A DNA stretch of 44,927 nt from JBFIHF01 sp964411125. Lineage in GTDB: Bacteria > Myxococcota_A > Bradymonadia > Bradymonadales > Bradymonadaceae. The notes under the pieces were generated by a model, which was not told the origin of the DNA, made no database searches, and saw only the letters and a program-made list of their open reading frames with translations. The stretch is taken from positions 1-44,927 of the forward strand of contig CAYPJU010000052.1 in assembly GCA_964411125.1 (NCBI GenBank), read 5' to 3'. The position numbers and the translations under genes were made by a program. Shown here one piece after another: positions 1 to 8,492 of the stretch (positions within the stretch are counted from its first letter, which is position 1; each line of letters starts with the position of its first letter).

Positions 1-375
1 CGCACCGGGTACCTGACGTGCTGCGGGCGGTTCGTCGACGAGGGGGAACTGCCCGCGACGCCGGCGGAGTTGATGCGGTCGCGGTACACGGCGTACGCCG
101 TCGGCGAGGTCGACTACATCATCGAGACGACCGACCCCGAGGGCGCGGCGTGGGAAGCCGACAAGGCGGCGTGGCGGGCGAGCGCGGCGGAGTTCGGGCG
201 CAGCTCCGAGTTTCTGGGTGTGGAGATCCTCGGAGAGACCGTGGAGGGGGACCGAGGAACCGTGACGTTTCGGGCGAAGCTCCGCCAGCGCAATGGGGAT
301 GCTTCTTTCTCGGAGCGGAGCGAGTTCGTACGGCGCGACGGGCGGTGGCTCTACAGCTCCGGTGAACCCGTCTAG
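1..375 (+). CDS. YchJ/SEC-C family protein (5' truncated by window edge)
   Basis: An open frame runs from base 1 to a TAG at 373-375, so the gene begins upstream of the window and only its last 124 residues are visible. The fragment carries the YchJ (UPF0225) hallmarks: a Cys pair (LTCCGRF) followed by LMRSRYTAY, then an NTF2-like alpha/beta fold of about 100 residues ending GRWLYSSGEPV. The missing N-terminus should hold the first Cys-rich SEC-C zinc motif. Family members are small cytosolic proteins of unknown biochemical role. The gene converges with the histidine kinase gene and their stop codons overlap by 4 nt. Confidence 0.85.
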   Translation, partial: RTGYLTCCGRFVDEGELPATPAELMRSRYTAYAVGEVDYIIETTDPEGAAWEADKAAWRASAAEFGRSSEFLGVEILGETVEGDRGTVTFRAKLRQRNGDASFSERSEFVRRDGRWLYSSGEPV

Positions 376-2228
376 CCGAAGCCGAGGTCGGCCATGATCT
401 GCGTGAGCAGGCCGAAGTCGAGTGGCTTCACGAGGTGGCGATCGAACCCGGCCTTTTTCGTATTCGCCCGGTCACTCGCCTGGCCGTAGCCGGTGAGCGC
501 GACGATCGCCACGTCGTCGTAACCGGGCAGCTTTCGCAGGGCCGTGACGACCTTCAATCCGTCGAAGTCGGGGAGACCGATGTCGCAGAGGACGAGGTCT
601 ACCGGACCTCGGGCGGCGAGGGTGAGCGCCTCGTTGCCGGAACGAGCCACCAGCACGTCGTGCCCGTGTAGCTCCAGAACCTCCGAGAGCATCTCGGCGG
701 CATCTAGGTTGTCCTCGACGAGCAGAATACGGGCCCCTCTCAGGATCGTCGGAGCCTCGTCGGGTAGTTCTTCGACGGGGCTGCTCGGTGCCTCGGCCAG
801 GGGGAAGACGAACTCGAAGCGCGCCCCCTGGTTTCGCCCCTCGCTCTGCGCGGCGACCGCGCCACCCTGCAGTCCGACGAGCGCCTGAACGAGTGCGAGG
901 CCGAGCCCGAGACCCCCACCGCTGGGGCCGCCGCCCGGCTCCTGGCGGAACGGTTCGAAGACGAGCTCGAGCGCCTCGGGTTCGATCCCTCGGCCGGTGT
1001 CGACGACGGTGCTTCGTACGGCTCTTCCGTCGCATCGAACGCCGAGGGTGATGGTTCCGGGCGGCTCGGTGAACTTCGCGGCGTTGCTGATCAGGTTGTC
1101 GCAGATCTGGATGAGCCGGACGGGGTCGCCCTCGACCCAGCATGGTGCGTCGTCGAGGTCGAACTCGAAGACGATTCCGTCCTTGGCTCCGGCGATGTGA
1201 ACCTCGGCGGCGTTGCGCATGATCTCGCGCAGGTCGACGACCGCCAGGTCGAGCGAGATCTTCCCGCGGGTGATCCGTGAGATTTCGAGCAGGCCGTCCA
1301 TCAGCCGACTCATGTGAGCCGTCTGGCGGTCGAGCACGGAATGCGCGCGTTCGATGGAGTCGCGACCAACCTCATCGGTGGCGTCCTTGCAAGCTGCAAT
1401 GAGGTCGGTGGCGGCGCGAATCGCCGCGAGGGGGTTTCGAAGTTCGTGGCCGAGCATCGCGATGAAATCGTCTTTTCGGCGAGACTCTTCTTCGCGTTCG
1501 GTGACGTCGACGGCATGGACGAAGAACCCCCTCACTTCGCCGTCTTCGGCCACGTCGGGCGTGTAGGTCACATCGACCGAACGGTCGCCGAGATGGCGGT
1601 GGGGCAATGCGGTGTGAAAGCGGACAGTCTCGCCCGCCATGACCCGCCGCACGTAGGCTTCGCGCCGCGCGTACTCGTCTTCGCCGAGGAGGCGTCGGAT
1701 GTAGTCCCCCATGAAGAGTTCGGGCTGCTCACCGAACCACTTCGTGTACTGCTCGTTGGCGAACGCGAAGTGGTAGGTCTTGTCGATGTAGCCGATCAGG
1801 ATCGAAACGCCGTCGGCGACGCGCTGCAGCTTCTCCCGCTCTTCGGAAGCTTCCTTCTGCAGCATGAAGCGGTCGTGGACGTCGTTGACGGTGCCGGCGA
1901 ACCCGCGGAACTCGTCCCCCACGACAACGGGTCGTGCGATCGCGAGCATCCTCCGATAGTCGCCGTCTCGGGTGCGGAGCCGGCAGTCGACCGAGAAGGC
2001 CGAATTCACCTTCGAGGCATCGACGAAGACGGCGAAGACTCGCTCCCGGTCTTCGGGGTGCAGCGCGTCGACCCAGCCATTCCCGAGCGCTTCCCCTTCT
2101 TCCTGCCCGGTGAACTCGTACCAGCTCCGGTTCATGAAGACGCAGTCGTTCTGGGCATCGGTGTACCAGACGATCGCCGGTACTCGATGCACGATCGAGA
2201 GCGTCAGATCATTGTTCAGTTGGTTCAT
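372..2228 (-). CDS. Hybrid PAS-PAS sensor histidine kinase with receiver domain
   Basis: 618 aa from ATG at 2228. In order: PAS (about 10-120), second PAS (about 135-245, ending in the usual DVTERE linker), HisKA with phospho-acceptor H261 in GHELRNPL, HATPase with N-box (DNLISNAAKF) and G-box (DTGRGI), and a C-terminal receiver (about 500-618) with acidic VEDN, phospho-Asp D549 in LCDIGLPD and conserved K601 in VKPLD. No membrane segment or signal peptide is seen, so it is probably a cytosolic sensor. The open frame continues far upstream of 2228, but that extension is low-complexity, antisense to the next gene, and lacks domain character. The PAS fold begins about ten residues after the chosen Met. 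A phosphotransfer partner is not adjacent. It is divergent from the 2373 lipoprotein gene. Confidence 0.9.
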   Translation of the reverse strand: MNQLNNDLTLSIVHRVPAIVWYTDAQNDCVFMNRSWYEFTGQEEGEALGNGWVDALHPEDRERVFAVFVDASKVNSAFSVDCRLRTRDGDYRRMLAIARPVVVGDEFRGFAGTVNDVHDRFMLQKEASEEREKLQRVADGVSILIGYIDKTYHFAFANEQYTKWFGEQPELFMGDYIRRLLGEDEYARREAYVRRVMAGETVRFHTALPHRHLGDRSVDVTYTPDVAEDGEVRGFFVHAVDVTEREEESRRKDDFIAMLGHELRNPLAAIRAATDLIAACKDATDEVGRDSIERAHSVLDRQTAHMSRLMDGLLEISRITRGKISLDLAVVDLREIMRNAAEVHIAGAKDGIVFEFDLDDAPCWVEGDPVRLIQICDNLISNAAKFTEPPGTITLGVRCDGRAVRSTVVDTGRGIEPEALELVFEPFRQEPGGGPSGGGLGLGLALVQALVGLQGGAVAAQSEGRNQGARFEFVFPLAEAPSSPVEELPDEAPTILRGARILLVEDNLDAAEMLSEVLELHGHDVLVARSGNEALTLAARGPVDLVLCDIGLPDFDGLKVVTALRKLPGYDDVAIVALTGYGQASDRANTKKAGFDRHLVKPLDFGLLTQIMADLGFG

Positions 2229-2315
2229 CGACACGCGCTTGGACGACAGAAAGCAACGATCGGATTCGGAGATACCACGACTTTCATCGAGGGCGAACCT
2301 CGGGGCGCCGGGAAG

Positions 2316-2344
2316 TTGAACAAGTTCCGAACGGTCGCTATACG
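2316..2344 (+). promoter_or_regulatory. Putative sigma-70-type promoter for the 2373 lipoprotein
   Basis: TTGAAC (2316-2321), a 17-bp spacer, and TATACG (2339-2344), 28 bases before the ATG at 2373. This is a good match by spacing and sequence in an otherwise G+C-rich setting. No transcript data exist, so this is inference. Confidence 0.45.
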
Positions 2345-2372
2345 CAGCGGACTGTGATTCAGGGTAGCTAAC

Positions 2373-3419
2373 ATGCGAAGTCGATGGAAAATTCTGATCG
2401 CGCTGGCGGCGTGTGGATGTGCGACGACGGGGGACGGTGAGACCACCCTCGTGAACCTCTCGGACGAGCCGGCGTCGAGCGCGTGCGAGTTCGGAGGGGT
2501 CAAGATCGAGAGTGGTCTCGACGTCGACCGGGACGGGACGCTCCAGGTCTCCGAGATCGAGGACACCACGTACGTCTGCAACGGGGCGAGCGGGTCGGCG
2601 ACGGCCGCCGTGCGCGCCCGCGACGAGGAGGCCGGCGAGAACTGCGCCATCGGAGGCGTCGCGATCGACTCGGGTGTCGACACGGACCGTGATGGGGTTC
2701 TCGACGACGAGGAGGTCGAAGCCACTTCGTATGTGTGCGATGGCGAAGACGGTACCGACGGAGAGGACGGAGCGCGCGGCGAAGACGGCACGGACGGCGT
2801 CAAGGGGACGGACGGCGAAGACGGATCGACGTACCTGATCGACACGACCGTCGAGCCCGCCGGCGCGAACTGCGCCGAGGGTGGCGTGCGGCTCGACGTG
2901 GGGGAGGACGCCGACCGCGACGGGACGCTTGCTGCCGTAGAGATCGACGCAACCGAGTACGTCTGCAACGGCGCCGACGGCAGCGACGGTGCCGACGGCA
3001 GTGACGGCGCCGACGGAAGCCGTGTGCTGACGTCGTCGGCGTGGAACGACCCACGACAGACGGCAGTCAACCCCACGACGCTCGTGTCGACCTCGATCGT
3101 CGCGCCTGGGCCAGGGAAGGTGATCGCGTTCGCTTCGACCGACGCGTTCTGCCAGACGTCGGGCGATGCGGACATCGCGTGCGGATCGCCCCAGACGCAG
3201 GGGTACTTGCGGGTGACGAACAGCGCGACCGCGGGGACGAACGGTGACTCGGGGTCGTTCTTCTTCCTCGCCGACGACACGACCGAGAATCTCAGCCGCC
3301 AGGCGGTGTTCGACGTCACGGCCGCGGGGACGGTGAACGTCTACCTTCGGGCCGAGACGACGTTCGGAAAAGCAGGCTACTGGCGCAGCGGGATCGTCGC
3401 GGTGTTCGTCTCGAATTGA
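2373..3419 (+). CDS. Collagen-like lipoprotein with three DUF7151-type repeats
   Basis: 348 aa. A short signal peptide ends in a lipobox (LAAC, Cys14), so it is probably an outer-membrane or surface lipoprotein. Three roughly 37-residue repeats follow (about 36-73, 88-127 and 165-205). Each has the plan CxxGGVxIxSGxDxDRDGxL...EIxxTxYVCNG, with two Cys and an Asp-rich DxDRDG loop that resembles a calcium-binding loop. This matches the DUF7151-type repeat of myxobacterial surface proteins. Collagen-like GXX stretches (GEDGTDGEDGARGEDG and GADGSDGADGSDGADGS) separate repeats 2 and 3 and precede the C-terminal globular domain of about 125 residues, which I do not recognise but is beta-rich. Function unknown; adhesion or surface structure is a guess. 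Confidence 0.8.
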   Translation: MRSRWKILIALAACGCATTGDGETTLVNLSDEPASSACEFGGVKIESGLDVDRDGTLQVSEIEDTTYVCNGASGSATAAVRARDEEAGENCAIGGVAIDSGVDTDRDGVLDDEEVEATSYVCDGEDGTDGEDGARGEDGTDGVKGTDGEDGSTYLIDTTVEPAGANCAEGGVRLDVGEDADRDGTLAAVEIDATEYVCNGADGSDGADGSDGADGSRVLTSSAWNDPRQTAVNPTTLVSTSIVAPGPGKVIAFASTDAFCQTSGDADIACGSPQTQGYLRVTNSATAGTNGDSGSFFFLADDTTENLSRQAVFDVTAAGTVNVYLRAETTFGKAGYWRSGIVAVFVSN

Positions 3420-3480
3420 CGCGACCCCGATGGGGGAGATGTTCGTTGAGCCGAGGTTCCAAGAAAGTTCGGAAACCGAT

Positions 3481-3509
3481 TTGTCAGGACCTCTTCGAGA
3501 CGCTATGCG
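3481..3509 (+). promoter_or_regulatory. Putative sigma-70-type promoter for the 3545 gene
   Basis: TTGTCA (3481-3486), a 17-bp spacer and TATGCG (3504-3509) lie 35 bases before the ATG at 3545. The surrounding stretch is clearly less G+C-rich than the flanking genes. Sequence match only. Confidence 0.4.
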
Positions 3510-3544
3510 TTGTTGCAAAGGACGCCTTTACAAGGATTTGTGAG

Positions 3545-4054
3545 ATGGATCACCGAGACCTGGTGGTTGCGCTGACGGACCTCACTCCGGAAACGCAGCA
3601 GGAAGCTGTCGTCGCGCTCGCGTCGGCCTCGCCCGAAGAGCTGGAAGAGTTCGCGATGTTCCTCGCGCGGCTCATGAGCCTCGACACGAGCCGCACGATC
3701 GGCGTGTGGGCCGCGGGGGCGCTGGTCGCCCGTTGGCGCGAAGAGGTCGAGAAGGACGTCGTCCGTGGCGGCGACCCTTCGATGCTGGCGTGGCCGGTGA
3801 TCCGCGCGATTCGCGCTCGTTGCCTGCCGGTGCTCTTCGAGCTCCGGCACGTCTGGTTCGGTTGGAACGAGTGGGACGACTGCCTGATCATCGCGCCGCT
3901 TTCGGCGGTTCAGCAGGACTCCTGGTACGAGCGGGGTCACCAGATGGTGTGCCAGATGGCGATGCATTCGACCCCCGCTTCCGACGAGGCGACGCGCATG
4001 CTCGGGACGTGGTTCGCGCATCGCGTGCTCACGTCGGCCGAGCTCGCCCGCTGA
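3545..4054 (+). CDS. Hypothetical helical protein, 169 aa
   Basis: I do not recognise a family. The frame is open from 3416, but ATG 3545 is preferred because AAGGA lies 8 nt upstream and the preceding sequence looks like promoter and leader. The product is mostly helical, with an acidic N-terminal third (TPETQQEAVVALASASPEELEEF) and a Trp-rich centre (VWFGWNEWDD). No signal peptide or membrane segment is visible, so it is probably cytosolic. It precedes the seven-gene MoxR operon by 138 nt. A 6-bp inverted repeat (4060-4065 with 4072-4077) follows its stop codon without a T tract. Whether it belongs to the downstream system is open. Confidence 0.65.
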   Translation: MDHRDLVVALTDLTPETQQEAVVALASASPEELEEFAMFLARLMSLDTSRTIGVWAAGALVARWREEVEKDVVRGGDPSMLAWPVIRAIRARCLPVLFELRHVWFGWNEWDDCLIIAPLSAVQQDSWYERGHQMVCQMAMHSTPASDEATRMLGTWFAHRVLTSAELAR

Positions 4055-4192
4055 AGACCAGCGAGTGACACCTCGCTCCCTCCTCGCCACCTGCGGACCT
4101 CCCGCGGGCACCGACCGTAAATCTTCGGGGACCCGAACGCTCGATGGAGCGTCGAGGGCTTCGTGCGTCCGACCATCCGCCGGGGGACACCG

Positions 4193-5776
4193 ATGACTAT
4201 CGACCGTTTCGGTCACGTGAGCGAGGCGCCGACGCGCCCCGGCTCGGAGCGAGGAGCGAAGGAGTTCGACGTCGCCGACCTCTATCGAGGCCCGGCACCG
4301 CGCGCCGAGAGTTCCGGCGCCGAGGAGGCCCCCCTCGACGAGAAGTTGCGGCAGGCCTACTTCTGGATCGTCAACCACGGCATCATCTCGCCGTTCTACG
4401 ACATCGAGTACAACACCGACCCGCCCCAGACGTTTCAGTTCGGGGACCGCAAGGTCGAACTGACGCTGCCGACCGGGCAGAGCTACTCGAGCTACGTTCT
4501 CTTGCCGCTCTTGAACCTCGCGGTGCGACGACGCTGTCTCTTGGTGGGAGGTCCGGGACGCGGCAAGACGGTCATCGCGAAACTGATGGCGCTCTTGTCG
4601 GGCTATTCGCTGGCGGAGATCCGGCGAGGGATTCAGCACGGCCAACCGCAGATGACGATCGCGGACCTGCTCGGCAACCCCGTGCCGTCCTCGCTCGTCG
4701 AAGCGAAGTCGATGGACGACGTCGTGATCTCGTGGCGCAAATGGCTCGGGATGCGGGTGAAGATCATCGACGAGTACAACCGCATTCCGACGCGGACCCA
4801 ATCGGCGCTGCTGACGGTGATGGGGGACAACTACGCCGAGATCTACGACCAGGTGTTCGAATGTCCGCCAGCCGCCTGGTATCTGACGGCCAACGACGAT
4901 GCCGGAGGCGGAACGTATCAGGTGATCGAGGCGCTGCGCGATCGTATCGACGTCGTCGTGAAGGCGCTCCACTTCAACACGCGGTTCCTCGAAGAGCTCC
5001 TCTACCGAATCGAAGAGGGTGTGCGCCCCGAGGAGATCGTGCCGCGGCAGATCGTCTTCGACGAAGGGGAGCTCGATCGGATGGAGAAAGCGATCCGGTC
5101 GGTTCGCCTCAGTCGGGCGCTACGTCGCAGGCTCGAGTTCTTCGCGAGTCATTTCGAGTTCTTCGAGCCCGGCGCGCGCCAGGTCGAGTACATGACGAAA
5201 GACACCGTGAAGCTCGCGGGGGTCGATCCGCGGATGCTCGGGATGGAGGAGACGGGGAAAGACGCTCGCGCCGACCTGGGGACACAGACCCGCAACGGGC
5301 TGTCGGTCCGTGCGCTGATGACCGTGCTCGTCTACGTGAAGGCGATGGCGTACTTCCGAGGCGCCGACGAGGTGAGCTTCGAGGACATGCGGCAGATGCT
5401 GCCGTTCGTTCTCCACGACAAGCTGGTGCAGAACCGGGACGCGCCGTACTTCGAGCAGCCGAGCCATCAGTCGTTTCGCTCCGATCACGTCGCCTGGATC
5501 CGCCACCTGTTCGACCAGTCGTGCCGCGAGTACGAACGATTGTCGCTCGACACCGTCGACCCGGTCGCCGAGTTCGAGATCGAGTTCGAGGCGGGGCTCG
5601 ACGGGCTCGACGCCCGGACGGTTCGTTCCCGCCTCACCGCGATCGAGCGGACGCTCGCGAAGTGGTCGAAGGGGCGAAAGCTGTACGGCCACATGTTCGA
5701 CGACTTGCTGAAGCTGAAGTACTTCCATCAGCGCTACACGAACTACCTCAGGTGGCTCGAATGGGAACGTCGCTAG
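4193..5776 (+). CDS. MoxR-family AAA+ ATPase
   Basis: 527 aa from ATG 4193, preceded by GGGGGA; an upstream in-frame ATG at 4163 is possible. Walker A GGPGRGKT (119-126), Walker B IIDEYNRIP (191-199) with the MoxR-typical run into RTQSALL, sensor-1 Asn in LTAND (234), and an arginine-finger region RDRI (249-252). The C-terminal 250 residues are helical and longer than in minimal MoxR proteins. MoxR ATPases work with VWA-domain partners as chaperones that remodel or activate client complexes (RavA-ViaA, NorQ-NorD, CbbQ-CbbO). A VWA partner is encoded two genes downstream, which supports the same role. First gene of a seven-gene overlapping operon; it overlaps the next gene by 16 nt. Confidence 0.9.
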   Translation: MTIDRFGHVSEAPTRPGSERGAKEFDVADLYRGPAPRAESSGAEEAPLDEKLRQAYFWIVNHGIISPFYDIEYNTDPPQTFQFGDRKVELTLPTGQSYSSYVLLPLLNLAVRRRCLLVGGPGRGKTVIAKLMALLSGYSLAEIRRGIQHGQPQMTIADLLGNPVPSSLVEAKSMDDVVISWRKWLGMRVKIIDEYNRIPTRTQSALLTVMGDNYAEIYDQVFECPPAAWYLTANDDAGGGTYQVIEALRDRIDVVVKALHFNTRFLEELLYRIEEGVRPEEIVPRQIVFDEGELDRMEKAIRSVRLSRALRRRLEFFASHFEFFEPGARQVEYMTKDTVKLAGVDPRMLGMEETGKDARADLGTQTRNGLSVRALMTVLVYVKAMAYFRGADEVSFEDMRQMLPFVLHDKLVQNRDAPYFEQPSHQSFRSDHVAWIRHLFDQSCREYERLSLDTVDPVAEFEIEFEAGLDGLDARTVRSRLTAIERTLAKWSKGRKLYGHMFDDLLKLKYFHQRYTNYLRWLEWERR

Positions 5777-6753
5777 CGAGCCCGGCGCTGGCGGGCGTGT
5801 TGCAGCGTCGGCGCGAGGAGCTCAACGCCCGGTTTCGCCAGGCGCGACTGCAGAACCGTGGCCTCGACGAAGAGGCGTTCCGGCGACACCTCCTGATGTG
5901 TGTCGATCCGCTCGCGACGTTGCTCTCCGAAGAGCTGGAGCAGCCGCGCCTCGATTCGCTGTTCGTGGATCTCTACGATCTTTCACTGACCCTGGTCAGC
6001 CGCGAGTTCGCCGGTCCCGGAGCGCGTCATCCCTGGATCACGATGGTGTGGTGCGAGCTGTTGCCCGACGCGCGCAGCGCGGTCGTCACGGGCGGTGCAG
6101 ACTTCGTCGCCGCGATGTGCAACGCGATCCACAACGTCGCGGGTCAACCAGGCGCCGATCCCCACACCTTCCTTCTCACGATGATCGCTGCCGCAAACAC
6201 GACCACGAGCGCCGACCTTCTGCTCGAGGCAGGACGAGTCGCCGCGTGGAGATCGGGGCTGGCGTTCTTTCGGGACGCGGCGCTCGCCGCCTGGAGGTCG
6301 CTGCCCGACGAACTTCGCCGCGTGACGCTCGCGATCCCCGACGACGTTTCGTGCGACGAGGCGGAGGCCCATCTCGCCGACGACCCGTGGTCCGGTCCCG
6401 ACGGAAAGCGCCGTCGCGAGGAGGTTCGGCTCGGCGGATTCGTCGGATTCGGCGGCCCTTTCGCGGCCCCCCCGGAAGTAGAGACCATCGACGGTCGGCT
6501 TTACGCGACGGACCGACGGCGGTGGTTCGCGGTCGACGTCGACGCGTTCGGTGCGACCGTCCGACCGCTCGCGTCGCGCCCGGAGGGTCGGACGACGGCT
6601 GGTCGCGCCAGACTAGGCGCCGGCAAGCTCACCGGTGCGGATGGTACGCGCAAGGTCGACTACCCCGAGCCGACGAGCCAGGCGTCGACGAACGACACGC
6701 TCGCCGCGACTCGGGTCGACTCACACTTCATCACGCTGTGGGCCACCCGATGA
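5761..6753 (+). CDS. Unknown MoxR-associated protein, 330 aa
   Basis: Starts with ATG 5761 inside the end of the MoxR gene (16-nt overlap), so translation is likely coupled. Residues 1-215 are predicted helical (for example LQRRREELNARFRQARLQ), with a hydrophobic patch TFLLTMIAAANTTTSADLLLEAG. Residues from about 225 switch to beta-type sequence (LGGFVGFGGPFAAPP, then RLYATDRRRWFAVDVDAFG), suggesting a second small domain. No catalytic motif or known family is recognised, and there is no signal peptide. Its place between the ATPase and the metallopeptidase-VWA gene suggests an adaptor or structural subunit of that complex; this is inference. The frame also reads open far upstream, but only as a shadow of the MoxR gene. 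Confidence 0.75.
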   Translation: MGTSLASPALAGVLQRRREELNARFRQARLQNRGLDEEAFRRHLLMCVDPLATLLSEELEQPRLDSLFVDLYDLSLTLVSREFAGPGARHPWITMVWCELLPDARSAVVTGGADFVAAMCNAIHNVAGQPGADPHTFLLTMIAAANTTTSADLLLEAGRVAAWRSGLAFFRDAALAAWRSLPDELRRVTLAIPDDVSCDEAEAHLADDPWSGPDGKRRREEVRLGGFVGFGGPFAAPPEVETIDGRLYATDRRRWFAVDVDAFGATVRPLASRPEGRTTAGRARLGAGKLTGADGTRKVDYPEPTSQASTNDTLAATRVDSHFITLWATR

Positions 6754-8492
6754 CCAGCGAACTTCGCGCGATTCGGGACGCATGGGACGCCCGGTGGGAC
6801 GAGGCGCTCGCCGTCTGGAGCCCGTTCACCAAGCTGTCGAGTCCGCGCTGGTGCATGAACACCGAGGACGAACAAAGGGAAGGACTGACGGGCTCGTTCG
6901 CGATGATTCGACTACAGGATCACGCCGTCGTGATCAGCATCGCGCAGGTCGCCGAGCTCGGGCTCGCCGATTTCTCGGTGGAGGTCCTGGCGCACGAGAT
7001 CGGCCACCACGTCCTCGCCCCGGGCGACCTCGTCGACAACGCACGGATGATCGCCCGAATCCGGCGAGGGCTCGCGACGCGCGAGGAGTACGCTCCGATG
7101 GTGGCGAACATCTACACGGACCTCCTCATCAACGATCGCCTGCAGCGCAGCGCGGGGCTCGACATCGCGGGCGTCTACGCGAGGCTCCGCACGGCGGAGC
7201 CCGACGACCTCTGGGCGCTCTACATGCGCACGTACGAGATCCTCTGGCGACTCTCGTTCGGAACCCTCGTCGAAGAGAAGTGCGTAGCGACCACCGTCGC
7301 CGCCGACGCGGCGCTCGCGGCCCGCATCGTCAGAGTCTATGCGGACGACTGGCTGACGGGCGCGAGCCGGTTCGCCGTGCTCGTCCTCCCCTACCTGCTG
7401 AAACGCGCGGAGACCGGCAGCGTCAGTGTCGCGCCATGGATGGACGCGCTCTCCGCCGGTGCAGGTGGCGACGTGCCCGACGGACTCGCGGCGCTCGACG
7501 ACGACGAGATTGGCGAACCGATCCATCCACTCGATGACGTAGCGATCACGGGAGTCGGCCGGGTCTCCGGAGCGGAGCACCCGGGCCGCGACGGGGGCGT
7601 CGAGAGGATCGGCGGCGTGAAGAATCGATACCGTGACCCGCGCGAGTACGTGGACCTCATGAAGGGCCTCGGTGTCGACGTCGAGCCCGCGGACCTGGTG
7701 GTGCGATTCTACCGCGAGCTCGCCCTCCCCTACCTCGTGCCGTTCCCGAGCCGCGAGCATCGCCGGGCGACCGATCCGCTGCCGGAGGGCCTCGACGTCT
7801 GGGACGTAGGTTCGCCGGTCGGCGCGATCGACTGGGTCGCGTCGGTCTCACGAAGCCCGTGGATCATCCCGGGCGTCACCACCTACGAACGCGTGATGGG
7901 GGAGACGGCGGGGACCGAACCGGAGAAGCTCCCCGTCGACCTCTTCCTGGGGGTCGACTGCTCGGGCTCGATGACCAACCCGGCCGTCGGTCTTTCGTAT
8001 CCAGTCCTCGCCGGTACCACGATCTGCCTGTCCGCGCTGCGCGCCGGTGCGCACGTGAAAGTCTCGCTCTCCGGCGAGCCGGGGTCCTTCTCCGAGACCG
8101 ACGGGTTCGTACGTGGTGAGCGCGAGATTCTGGGGGTCCTGACCGGCTATCTCGGCACGGGCTACGCGTTCGGGATCGAACGGTTGCGCGACACGTTCCT
8201 GCAACCGGACGAGGAGCGCGACCGCAGCGTCCATGTCCTCGTCGTCACGGACGCCGATCTCTTCTACATGCTCAAAGAACACCGGGACGGCTGGTCGATC
8301 GCCGAGCGAGCGCTCGAGGCAGCCGGGGGCGGCGGGACGCTCGTGCTCGAGTCGGTGAGCGAGGAGCACTACGGCGAAGACCTCGAGCGGCTCGCGTCGT
8401 TCGGTTGGGACATCCACCACGTGTCGGCCCGCCAGCAGTTGGTCGAGTTCGCCCGCGCCTTCGCGCGCCGTCACTACGGGGAGGTCGCGTGA
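6750..8492 (+). CDS. HExxH metallopeptidase-VWA fusion (COG3864/DUF2201-like)
   Basis: 580 aa; ATG 6750 overlaps the preceding stop (ATGA). The N-terminal half holds a zinc-protease helix, HEIGHH (His82, Glu83, His86), followed by NIYTDLLINDRL, which corresponds to the conserved Asn/Asp-rich helix after HExxH in DUF2201-type putative metallopeptidases. The C-terminal part (about 398-570) is a VWA domain with an intact MIDAS: DCSGSM (D403, S405, S407), a Thr in GTGYAFG and Asp in VVTDADLF. No signal peptide, so cytosolic. Known MoxR partners carry VWA domains; here the VWA is fused to a probable protease, suggesting ATP-driven, metal-dependent client processing. Substrate unknown. Confidence 0.85.
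   Translation: MTSELRAIRDAWDARWDEALAVWSPFTKLSSPRWCMNTEDEQREGLTGSFAMIRLQDHAVVISIAQVAELGLADFSVEVLAHEIGHHVLAPGDLVDNARMIARIRRGLATREEYAPMVANIYTDLLINDRLQRSAGLDIAGVYARLRTAEPDDLWALYMRTYEILWRLSFGTLVEEKCVATTVAADAALAARIVRVYADDWLTGASRFAVLVLPYLLKRAETGSVSVAPWMDALSAGAGGDVPDGLAALDDDEIGEPIHPLDDVAITGVGRVSGAEHPGRDGGVERIGGVKNRYRDPREYVDLMKGLGVDVEPADLVVRFYRELALPYLVPFPSREHRRATDPLPEGLDVWDVGSPVGAIDWVASVSRSPWIIPGVTTYERVMGETAGTEPEKLPVDLFLGVDCSGSMTNPAVGLSYPVLAGTTICLSALRAGAHVKVSLSGEPGSFSETDGFVRGEREILGVLTGYLGTGYAFGIERLRDTFLQPDEERDRSVHVLVVTDADLFYMLKEHRDGWSIAERALEAAGGGGTLVLESVSEEHYGEDLERLASFGWDIHHVSARQQLVEFARAFARRHYGEVA

Noticed and set aside
2229..3518. Upstream extension of the histidine kinase frame (about 430 residues)
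   Set aside because: The extension is antisense to the collagen-like lipoprotein and has no domain character. The PAS domain begins just after Met 2228.
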